Source: Microbacterium sp. (GTDB taxonomy: Bacteria; Actinomycetota; Actinomycetes; Actinomycetales; Microbacteriaceae). From it: 5,253 bases of DNA. A model generated the notes under the pieces. That model saw nothing but the letters and a program-made list of their open reading frames with translations, ran no database searches and was not told where the DNA came from. Made by a program: the position numbers and the translations under genes. Of this stretch, positions 1 through 5,253 are shown piece by piece (position 1 is the first letter of the stretch; each line of letters starts with the position of its first letter). The stretch lies in assembly GCA_029267645.1 (NCBI GenBank), contig JAJUIM010000155.1, positions 1 through 5,253 of the forward strand, read 5' to 3'.

Positions 1-2
1 AC

Positions 3-36
3 AAAAACCCCGGGGCGAGGAATCCTCGCCCCGGGG
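3..36 (-). terminator. Intrinsic terminator of the fruRKA operon
   Basis: Positions 8-20 and 24-36 form a perfect 13-bp GC-rich stem closed by a 3-base loop at 21-23. Read on the minus strand, the stem is followed directly by a run of five T (7-3). It begins 22 bases after the fruA stop codon. This is a canonical Rho-independent terminator for leftward transcription. The plus-strand side has no T-run after the stem, so it should act in one direction only. Confidence 0.95.
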
Positions 37-58
37 TGTCGTCGCGCCCTCGTGCGGA

Positions 59-2065
59 TCAGGCGGCGACGAGCTCGGGGTCGGCGGCACGCTTCTTGCC
101 GCCGACGGACTTGAGGAGGGCGATGGCGACGCCCGTCACCACCGTGCCCGCGACGAGCGCCACGAGGAAGCCCCACAGCGGGCTGATCGCGAAGAAGACG
201 AACAGGCCGCCGTGCGGGGCCTGCGACTCGACGAGGAACAGCATCGACAGGAAGCCCGTGACGGCGCCTCCAGCCATCGAGGCGGGGATTACGCGCAGCG
301 GGTCGGCCGCCGCGAACGGGATCGCGCCCTCCGAGATGAACGACAGGCCCATGAGCCACGCCGCGAGGCCGTTCTCGCGCTCGGCCGGCGTGAACTTGCC
401 GCGCGCGAGGATCGTCGAGGCGAGCGCGAGGCCGAGCGGCGGCACCATGCCGGCCGTCATGACCGCGGCCATGATGTAGTACGGCACGGGGTTGTCGGGC
501 GTCGCGGCGCCGAGCGACGCGACCGCGAACGCGTAGGCCACCTTGTTGATGGGGCCGCCGAGGTCGAAGCACATCATGAGGCCGAGGATCACGCCGACGA
601 GCGGCAGCAGGCCCGACGAGGCGAGGTTGTTGAGGCCGTCGGTCAGCAGCTCCATGAGCGCCGCGATGGGCATGCCGAGCACGAGCAGCAGCAGGCCCGA
701 GGCGAAGATGGATCCGAGCAGCGGGATGATCGCGACCGGCATGAGGCCGCGCAGCCAGCGGGGCACGTCGAGCGTGCCGAGCCACCAGGCGGCGAGGCCA
801 GCGAGCAGACCGCCGACGATGCCGCCGAGGAAGCCCGCGTTCATGAGCACGGCGATGGATCCGGCCACGAAGCCCGGTGCGATGCCCGGCCGGTCGGCGA
901 TCGCGTACGCGATGTACCCCGCGAGCGCCGGCACGAGGAACGCCATCGAGGCGTTGCCGATCGCGAAGGCGAGCGCACCGAGGTACTGCATGAGCCCGCC
1001 GTCGGGCAGGTTCCACAGCGCGTTGTTCACGGCGATGTCGTTCGCGACGCCGTTGATCTCGAAGCCGCCGAGCAGGAAGCCGAGCGCCATGAGCAGGCCG
1101 CCGCCCGCGACGAACGGGATCATGTAGCTCACGCCCGTCATGAGGATGCGCTGGATGCGCTTGCCCCAGCCCTCGTGCTGCTCCTCGCCCTGCGCCTGTG
1201 CCTGTGCCTGCTCGCCCGAGACGCGCTCGGCGTCGGGGTCATGCGCGGCCTCGGTCGCGAGGCGCAGCAGCTCGTCGGCGTGCTCGATGCCCGCCTTGAC
1301 GGGGCGGCGGATCACGGGCTTGCCGGCGAAGCGGCCCGGCTCGCGCACGTCGACGTCGACCGCGAAGATGACGGCGTCGGCGTCGGCGATGACCTGCGGG
1401 TCGAGCGGCTTGTAGCCGCTGGATCCCTGCGGCTCGACGTGGAAGTCGATGCCGGCCTCCTTCGCCGCCTTCGTCAGGCCGTCGGCGGCCATGTACGTGT
1501 GGGCGATGCCCGTCGCGCAGGCCGTGACGGCGACGATCTTGGCGGATCCGGGTGTCGCGGCGGGCGCGTCGTCGACGGGCGCCGCGGCGGGCACCTCCGC
1601 GGCCGGAGCCGCATCGCCCTCGCCGATCGCGTCGCGCACGATCGCCACGATCTCGTCGGGCGTCGCCGCGGCGCGCAGGGCGGCCGTGAAGTCGTCGTTC
1701 ATGAGGTGGCGCGCGAGCTGCGAGAGCACGGCGAGGTGCTCCTCGGCGGCCGTGTCGGGTGCCGCGATCATGAAGACGATGTCGCTCGGGCCGTCGAAGG
1801 ATCCGAAGTCGACGGGCGGCGAGAGGCGCGCGAACGCGAGCGACGCCTGCGTCACGGTCGCGACCTTCGCGTGCGGGATCGCGATGCCGCCGGGCAGGCC
1901 CGTCGCGTCCTGCTCCTCGCGCTTCCAGGCGGCCTGGAAGAGCTCCTCGGCGTCTCCCGCGCGCCCCTCGGCGACGAACCGCGCCGCGAGCGCGCGCAGG
2001 ACCTGTTCCTTGTCGGCGCCGATCGCCTCGTCGAGGCTGACGAGCGCCGGTGTGATGGTAGACAT
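59..2065 (-). CDS. fruA: Fructose-specific PTS permease, fused IIABC
   Basis: This membrane permease of the phosphotransferase system imports fructose and phosphorylates it to fructose-1-phosphate; phosphate passes from HPr through IIA and IIB to the sugar. Three domains appear in order in 668 residues, a normal length for a fused IIABC. IIA spans about 1-148, with phosphorylation His65 in GIAIPHAK. IIB spans about 175-272, with active-site Cys183 in CATGIAHTYMAAD. IIC spans about 303-652, with many hydrophobic segments and the fructose-family motif ISEGAIPFAAADP at 577-589. An Ala/Pro-rich linker (about 150-175) joins IIA to IIB, and a Gln/Ala/Glu-rich linker (about 273-300) joins IIB to IIC. 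The ATG at 2065-2063 has a strong purine-rich ribosome binding site at 2080-2073. It is the last gene of the operon, 26 bases after fruK, and is followed by a terminator. The fru assignment rests on motifs and on the fruK/fruR neighbours; mannose or another fructose-like substrate is less likely. Confidence 0.97.
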   Translation of the reverse strand: MSTITPALVSLDEAIGADKEQVLRALAARFVAEGRAGDAEELFQAAWKREEQDATGLPGGIAIPHAKVATVTQASLAFARLSPPVDFGSFDGPSDIVFMIAAPDTAAEEHLAVLSQLARHLMNDDFTAALRAAATPDEIVAIVRDAIGEGDAAPAAEVPAAAPVDDAPAATPGSAKIVAVTACATGIAHTYMAADGLTKAAKEAGIDFHVEPQGSSGYKPLDPQVIADADAVIFAVDVDVREPGRFAGKPVIRRPVKAGIEHADELLRLATEAAHDPDAERVSGEQAQAQAQGEEQHEGWGKRIQRILMTGVSYMIPFVAGGGLLMALGFLLGGFEINGVANDIAVNNALWNLPDGGLMQYLGALAFAIGNASMAFLVPALAGYIAYAIADRPGIAPGFVAGSIAVLMNAGFLGGIVGGLLAGLAAWWLGTLDVPRWLRGLMPVAIIPLLGSIFASGLLLLVLGMPIAALMELLTDGLNNLASSGLLPLVGVILGLMMCFDLGGPINKVAYAFAVASLGAATPDNPVPYYIMAAVMTAGMVPPLGLALASTILARGKFTPAERENGLAAWLMGLSFISEGAIPFAAADPLRVIPASMAGGAVTGFLSMLFLVESQAPHGGLFVFFAISPLWGFLVALVAGTVVTGVAIALLKSVGGKKRAADPELVAA

Positions 2066-2091
2066 CTGGGTGTCCTTTCCGGGACGTGGGA

Positions 2092-3036
2092 CTATCGCAG
2101 GTCGGTGAGGGCGATCTCGCCCTCGGGAAGGTCGTCGGGCGTCGCGAGGCGCGTGCCCGGGAGCGCGGCGGTGGCGGATCCGTGGCGCACGGCGCTCGCG
2201 AGCCGCTCGCCGCGCGGGGATCCCGCCGCGTCGGCGTGGAGGTAGCCCGCGAGCGAGCTGTCGCCCGCGCCGACGGTCGAACGCACCTGGACCCCGGGCG
2301 GGATCGTCGCGTGCAGCGCGCCGTCGCCGTCGACGAGGACAGCGCCGTCGCCCCCGAGCGTCACGAGCGCCGCGGCGACCCGGCTCGGCACGAGGCGGCG
2401 CGCGATGCGGGCGACCTCGTTCGCGATGCCCTCGCCCGTGGGCGCGGCCTCACCCGCGAGCTCGGCGAGCTCGATCTCGTTGGGCTTGATGAGGTCGGGA
2501 AGCCCCGCCTCGACGACCGTCGCGAGCGGGGCGCCCGAGGTGTCGACGGCGATGCGCGGGGCGGGGTCGAGCCGCTCGCGCACGGCGCGGATGACGCGCA
2601 CGTAGAGGTCGTCGGGCGCGCCCGGCGGCAGGGATCCGCACAGCGCCAGCCAGTCGGCGCCCGCACTCGCGTCGACGACGGCGGCGATGAGCGCCTCGAT
2701 CGCACGCTCGCCGAGCGCGGGACCGGGGAGGTTGATCTTCGTCGTCTCGCCCGCGGGATCGGTGATCGTGAGGTTGCTGCGCGCGTGCCCCTCGATCGCG
2801 ACGGCGATGCGCTCGATGTCGGCGCCGAGCGCCGCGCCGTACGGGTCGGTCGGGTCGAGCGGCAGGACGGCGCGCACGTCGTCGCCCGCCGCGGCGAGCA
2901 CGCGCGCGACGTTGATGCCCTTGCCGCCCGCGTCCTCTCGGATCGCGTCGGCGGCCTGCACCTCGCCGACCGCGAGCGGCGCGGCCAGCTCGACCGTGCG
3001 GTCGAGCGACGGGTGGGCGGTGAGTGTGACGATCAT
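2092..3036 (-). CDS. fruK: 1-phosphofructokinase (PfkB family)
   Basis: This cytosolic kinase converts fructose-1-phosphate, the product of FruA, to fructose-1,6-bisphosphate with ATP, feeding fructose into glycolysis. The 314-residue protein has the usual family length. The PfkB N-terminal signature is GGKGINVARVL at 37-47, and the C-terminal signature is TVGAGDSSLAGYL at 254-266, where Asp259 is the expected catalytic base. The family motif KPNEIEL lies at 184-190. The start is ATG at 3036-3034. Its first bases overlap the fruR stop as ATGA, and a GAGGGGGAG ribosome binding site lies at 3050-3042 inside the end of fruR, so translation is probably coupled to fruR. The stop TAG at 2094-2092 is followed 26 bases later by fruA. 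Tagatose-6-phosphate kinase is a close relative with the same motifs, but the fruA/fruR context favours 1-phosphofructokinase. Confidence 0.96.
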   Translation of the reverse strand: MIVTLTAHPSLDRTVELAAPLAVGEVQAADAIREDAGGKGINVARVLAAAGDDVRAVLPLDPTDPYGAALGADIERIAVAIEGHARSNLTITDPAGETTKINLPGPALGERAIEALIAAVVDASAGADWLALCGSLPPGAPDDLYVRVIRAVRERLDPAPRIAVDTSGAPLATVVEAGLPDLIKPNEIELAELAGEAAPTGEGIANEVARIARRLVPSRVAAALVTLGGDGAVLVDGDGALHATIPPGVQVRSTVGAGDSSLAGYLHADAAGSPRGERLASAVRHGSATAALPGTRLATPDDLPEGEIALTDLR

Positions 3037-3833
3037 GCGTGCTCCCCCTCGTGTGCGTCGGTCAGGACCTCGACGTCGGCGGCCGCGAGCGCCGCGGCCA
3101 GGTCGCCCTCCGGCGCGGCGTCGGTCACGAGCACGTCGACCTCGTCGAGGCCCGCGAAGCGCGTGAGCGACTCGTCGCCGAACTTCGACGCGTCGACGAG
3201 CGCGACGACGCGTCGCGCGGAGGCCACCATGGCCCGCTTCGCCGCGGCCTCGTCGGCGTCGGGCGTGCTGAAGCCGAACTCGGCGGAGAGCGCGTTGGCG
3301 CCGACGAAGGCGACGTCGGGGCGCAGCGCCTCGATCGCGCGGACCGTGTCGGCGCCGACGATCGCGCCCGTGACCGACCGCACGCGGCCGCCGAGCACCG
3401 TAAGGCCGATGCCGTCGCGGCCCGCGAGCACCGCGGCGTGGGCGACGGCGTTCGTGACGATCTCGGCGTGCGCGCCCGCGAGCCGCGCGAGGAGCGGCTC
3501 GACGAGCGCCCCCGTCGTCGTGCCCGCGTCGAGCAGGATGGATCCGCTGAAGCGCTCGGGGATCGCGCGCGCCGCGACAGCCGCGATGCGCGCCTTCTCG
3601 TCGCCCTGGCGGGTGAGGCGCTCCCCCACGCCGCGCTCGACGAGGCTCGCGCGCTCGACGGCGATCGCGCCGCCGTGCACGCGCCGCAGCAGCCCGGCCT
3701 CTTCAAGCGCCTGCAGGTCGCGGCGCGCGGTCTCGGTCGTGATGTCGAACTGCTCGGCGAGCGCGCGCACCGACACGCGCCCGGCCTCGCGCACCGCTCG
3801 CGCGATCAGCCCCTGCCGCTCTGCCTGATACAT
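3033..3833 (-). CDS. fruR: DeoR-family repressor of the fructose operon
   Basis: This is a sugar-phosphate-responsive transcription factor. Residues about 4-58 form the DeoR winged helix-turn-helix: LAEQFDITTETARRDLQALEEAG at 25-47, followed by the family's LLRRVHGGA at 48-56. The rest is the DeoR C-terminal sensor domain, with LDAGTTT at 101-107, TNA at 127-129, GANALSAEFGFSTPD at 178-192 and VDASKFGD at 213-220. At 266 residues it has the normal family length. The ATG at 3833-3831 is preceded by AAGGGAGGG at 3846-3838, which supports this start. It is the first gene of the operon and its stop overlaps the fruK start by four bases. By family knowledge, such repressors release DNA when they bind a phosphorylated sugar, here most likely fructose-1-phosphate. 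Repression of its own operon is inferred from gene order and the repeats in the promoter. Confidence 0.93.
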   Translation of the reverse strand: MYQAERQGLIARAVREAGRVSVRALAEQFDITTETARRDLQALEEAGLLRRVHGGAIAVERASLVERGVGERLTRQGDEKARIAAVAARAIPERFSGSILLDAGTTTGALVEPLLARLAGAHAEIVTNAVAHAAVLAGRDGIGLTVLGGRVRSVTGAIVGADTVRAIEALRPDVAFVGANALSAEFGFSTPDADEAAAKRAMVASARRVVALVDASKFGDESLTRFAGLDEVDVLVTDAAPEGDLAAALAAADVEVLTDAHEGEHA

Positions 3834-3857
3834 CTCGCCCTCCCTTGGGATGACACG

Positions 3858-3888
3858 AGATTACAACACGTTGCCACACAAAACAACA
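3858..3888 (-). promoter_or_regulatory. Probable fruRKA promoter with overlapping operator repeats
   Basis: On the minus strand a -35-like TTGTTT (3886-3881) and a -10-like TAATCT (3863-3858) are separated by 17 bases. Transcription would begin near 3851, leaving a leader of about 18 bases that carries the fruR ribosome binding site. TGTTGT occurs at 3888-3883 and again exactly 20 bases downstream at 3868-3863, so both copies lie on the same face of the helix and cover the -35 and -10. A small inverted pair, CAAC-AC-GTTG on the plus strand at 3864-3873, overlaps the second copy. The segment is clearly AT-richer than its surroundings. The promoter is a consensus match, and FruR as the binder is inference. 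Confidence 0.65.
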
Positions 3889-3908
3889 TATTCACAGATA
3901 GGCGAGGC

Positions 3909-4987
3909 TCAGGCGGCGAACGGCTCCCAGCGCCTCACGCCCGGCCCGTCGAGCAGCTCGGCGTCGGTCGTCACGACGGCGCCGGGGTGCGCCTCGAGCA
4001 GCCGACGCACGCGCTCGCGCGCGACGCCGTCGAGCCCGCGCGCGACGCCGTCGACGACGAGCACGTCGGGCTCCCCGAACGCGGCGCGCGCGACGTGCAC
4101 GAGCAGCACCTCCTGGTCCGACAGCGGATCCCCGCCGCGGCGCAGCACGGTCGCGGATCCGCGCGGCAGGCGGCGCGCGACGTCGTCGAGGCCGAGCGCT
4201 TCCATGACGGGCGCCGCGGCCCCCGGATCCGACGACGGATCCCGGTACCGCACGGCGCGATCGAGGCTGCCTCGCGGCAGGCGGTCGGATCCGCGGCACA
4301 CGCCGAGGAGCCGCCGCACCTCGCGACGGTCCGCGCGCGAGACGGGCAGGCCACGCGCGAGCGCGACGCCGTCGCCGAACCCGATGAGGGCGTCGATCGC
4401 GGCGGCGTCGGCGCGGGGCGATCCCGCCGCGACGAGCACGCGGTCGCCCGCCCTGAGATCGAGGTCGGGCATCCGCGCGCCCTCGACGACGGCGCCGCGC
4501 ACGCTCCACCCGGCGGCGGCGTCCCCGTCGGCCTCGGACGCACAGGCGGCGGCGCCCTCCGCTTCGGCGGGTGCGCCCGCGGACGCAGGCACCGCATCCA
4601 TCCGCCCCGTGTCAGCGTCGGCGACACCAGTGCCTGCGGCTCCGACGCTCCCGGCACCGGCGGGCGCGGATCCAACACTCCCAGTCCCGGCGTCGCCGCG
4701 CCGATCCGCGTCCTCGCTCTGTCCGGCACGCGAAGCGCCGCCGTCCCCCGGCGCGACGAGCGCGGGCGCGAGCACGCGGCGCGCAACGCGGAAGTTCTGC
4801 CGGTACTCGACGACGCGGCCGAGATCCTGCAGCGGCACGGCCGCGACGCCCACGACGAGCAGGCCCGCGGTCGTCGTCGCGGCCGGCACGAGGCCCGCGG
4901 CGCCCGCCGCGACGACGGCTCGGTCGCCGACCGCGCCATGCGGTCGAGCTCGGCGGTGTCGTCGGTCGCCGTGAACGTGGAGCTCAT
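3909..4987 (-). pseudogene. Truncated, frameshifted ABC exporter subunit with a degenerate ATPase domain
   Basis: This appears to be the remnant of a fused membrane-ATPase exporter half. From ATG 4987-4985 the frame reads MSSTFTATDDTAELDRMARS and stays plausible to about 4925. The G/C-third-position signal then moves to the -1 frame. That frame runs to the stop at 3909 and opens with a hydrophobic stretch ending in DLGRVVEYRQNFRVARR, which resembles the last helix and exit of an exporter membrane domain. Most of the membrane domain is absent. An Ala/Gly-rich linker of about 85 residues (about 4750-4500) precedes the nucleotide-binding domain, where family spacing is kept but key residues are lost. 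The Walker A Lys is Asp, the Q-loop Gln is Gly, LSGGQ is LSDQE, the Glu after Walker B (VLVVD) is Gly, and the H-loop His is Asp. Structural motifs survive (LPRGS, GGDPLS, ARA, GEPDVLVVD, GLD). The downstream frame also stays open upstream to an ATG at 5132, but that part lacks coding character. A sequencing error could explain the frame change but not the missing helices. The substrate is unknown. Confidence 0.65.
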
Positions 4988-4994
4988 GCGCACA

Positions 4995-5000
4995 CCCTTC
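4995..5000 (-). promoter_or_regulatory. Ribosome binding site deciding the ABC remnant start
   Basis: GAAGGG lies 7 bases upstream of the ATG at 4987-4985. It favours this ATG over the GTG at 5062-5060 in the same frame and over the ATG at 5132 in the downstream domain's frame, neither of which begins a convincing protein. Confidence 0.5.
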
Positions 5001-5066
5001 GGTCGTCCGGCCGACGGCGTCTCCGTTCGGCCTGCAACGAGCGTGGGGCGCGCCCATGACACGGGC

Positions 5067-5080
5067 GTGAACGATCGGTG
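5067..5080. repeat. 14-bp direct repeat, copy 1 (possible operator)
   Basis: GTGAACGATCGGTG on the plus strand is identical to the copy at 5106-5119, with a period of 39 bases. Its core AACGATCGGT matches its own reverse complement at 8 of 10 positions, as expected for a site bound by a dimeric regulator. It lies 80 bases upstream of the ABC remnant start. Confidence 0.6.
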
Positions 5081-5105
5081 AGGCGGCGCTTATGTTCGAA
5101 AGAGG

Positions 5106-5119
5106 GTGAACGATCGGTG
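5106..5119. repeat. 14-bp direct repeat, copy 2 (possible operator)
   Basis: This is an exact second copy of the repeat at 5067-5080. The intervening 25 bases include an AT-richer patch, TTATGTTCGAA (5090-5100), the only AT-rich stretch in this gap and a possible promoter element. Which gene the repeats serve cannot be decided from the window. Confidence 0.6.
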
Positions 5120-5127
5120 TCGCCCTC

Positions 5128-5145
5128 GGCACGCGAAAGCGCGCC
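5128..5145 (-). other. GC-rich hairpin, possible T-less terminator
   Basis: On the minus strand a 7-bp stem closes a TTTC loop; its one imperfect position is a G-T wobble on this strand and an A-C mismatch on the other, so it folds better as a leftward transcript. It lies about 80 bases beyond the stop of the gene at the right edge. No T-run follows, so terminator function is only a possibility. Confidence 0.3.
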
Positions 5146-5155
5146 GCCCCCGCCT

Positions 5156-5188
5156 GGCTGAGAGCCTCAGGTGAACCGGAGGGTTCTC
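5156..5188. other. Cluster of overlapping stem-loops
   Basis: Several short stems compete here: CTGAG(5158-5162)/CTCAG(5166-5170), GGCT(5156-5159)/AGCC(5163-5166), GAACC(5173-5177)/GGTTC(5182-5186), and a longer GAGAGCC(5160-5166)/GGTTCTC(5182-5188), which includes a G-U pair only as plus-strand RNA. The first and third stems can coexist; the longest one excludes both. With the repeats and the hairpin at 5128-5145, this accounts for most of the gene-free stretch 4988-5223; I see nothing further in the remainder. Confidence 0.35.
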
Positions 5189-5223
5189 ATGCACGGGATG
5201 CGGCGCGCTCGGCGCGTCGCCCG

Positions 5224-5253
5224 TCAGTCGAGGCCGCTGTAGGCGTGCAGCCC
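5224..5253 (-). CDS. C-terminal end of an unrecognised protein (partial)
   Basis: The minus strand reads Gly-Leu-His-Ala-Tyr-Ser-Gly-Leu-Asp followed by TGA at 5226-5224, and all nine sense codons end in G or C, as in the genes to the left. The gene begins beyond the window edge. Nine residues are too few to name it. It could be a partner of the ABC remnant or unrelated. Confidence 0.5.
   Translation of the reverse strand, partial: GLHAYSGLD

Noticed and set aside
36..5081. Very long plus-strand open frames (for example 212-2245, 2086-3828, 3039-5081)
   Set aside because: They are Arg-, Ala- and Gly-rich with no recognisable domains, and lie opposite genes with clear motifs. They are by-products of GC-rich DNA with few stop codons.
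5090..5101. LexA/SOS box at TGTTCGAA
   Set aside because: Only one half-site is present; the opposite half (CTTA on the left side) does not match the symmetric actinobacterial motif.
5063..5132. Start of the ABC gene at ATG 5132 in the frame of the ATPase domain
   Set aside because: The first 70 or so residues are rich in His, Arg and Pro, lack G/C third-position bias and resemble no transporter N-terminus. The frame starting at 4987 with a ribosome binding site looks coding there instead.
5153..5191. TPP or glycine riboswitch on the plus strand, because of CTGAGAG and CTCAGG-like strings
   Set aside because: The TPP element ACCTGAT with its downstream partner is absent, and so is the glycine aptamer core CCGAAGG. 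The short matches are explained by the small inverted repeats.
1..5253. CRISPR array, tRNA, rRNA, insertion sequence or attachment site
   Set aside because: There are no regularly spaced repeat series, no tRNA-like cloverleaf, no transposase motifs and no terminal inverted repeats. The only exact repeats are the two 14-mers and the short hexamer tract.

Overview
The window is very GC-rich, and every gene I can support lies on the minus strand. Codon third positions are almost all G or C. The gene order fruR-fruK-fruA, the fused fructose IIABC permease and the base composition point to a high-GC actinobacterium. Microbacteriaceae (Agrococcus or a close relative) is my best guess; that is inference from general familiarity, not a database match.

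In transcription order (right to left) the layout is as follows. (1) At 5253-5224 there are the last nine codons and stop of an unrecognised minus-strand gene. (2) At 5223-4988 there is a 236-base gene-free stretch. It holds two identical 14-bp repeats built on a near-palindrome, a GC-rich hairpin, and a cluster of small overlapping stem-loops. (3) At 4987-3909 there is what looks like a broken ABC exporter subunit. A plausible start with a ribosome binding site runs for about 20 codons, then the coding signal jumps to the -1 frame and resumes at what looks like the last membrane helix of an exporter. A long low-complexity linker follows, and then a nucleotide-binding domain that keeps the family's spacing but has lost essentially every catalytic residue. 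(4) At 3908-3834 there is a short AT-richer promoter/operator region. (5) At 3833-59 there is a fructose operon, fruR-fruK-fruA, closed by a textbook intrinsic terminator at 36-3.

The fructose operon is coherent. FruA imports fructose and phosphorylates it to fructose-1-phosphate using phosphate from HPr. FruK makes fructose-1,6-bisphosphate from it. FruR, a DeoR-family repressor, probably controls its own operon through T/G-rich repeats overlapping the promoter. fruR and fruK are coupled by an ATGA stop/start overlap, and fruK is separated from fruA by 26 bases with a good ribosome binding site. No HPr or Enzyme I gene lies inside the window, so these must be supplied from elsewhere.

The fructose operon itself is ordinary. 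The observations most worth a second look are three: the strong over-use of the hexamer GGATCC (15 copies, encoding all nine Gly-Ser pairs in the three fru genes), the catalytically dead and truncated ABC gene, and the repeat/hairpin region upstream of it. I did not find convincing evidence of a wholly new multi-gene system.
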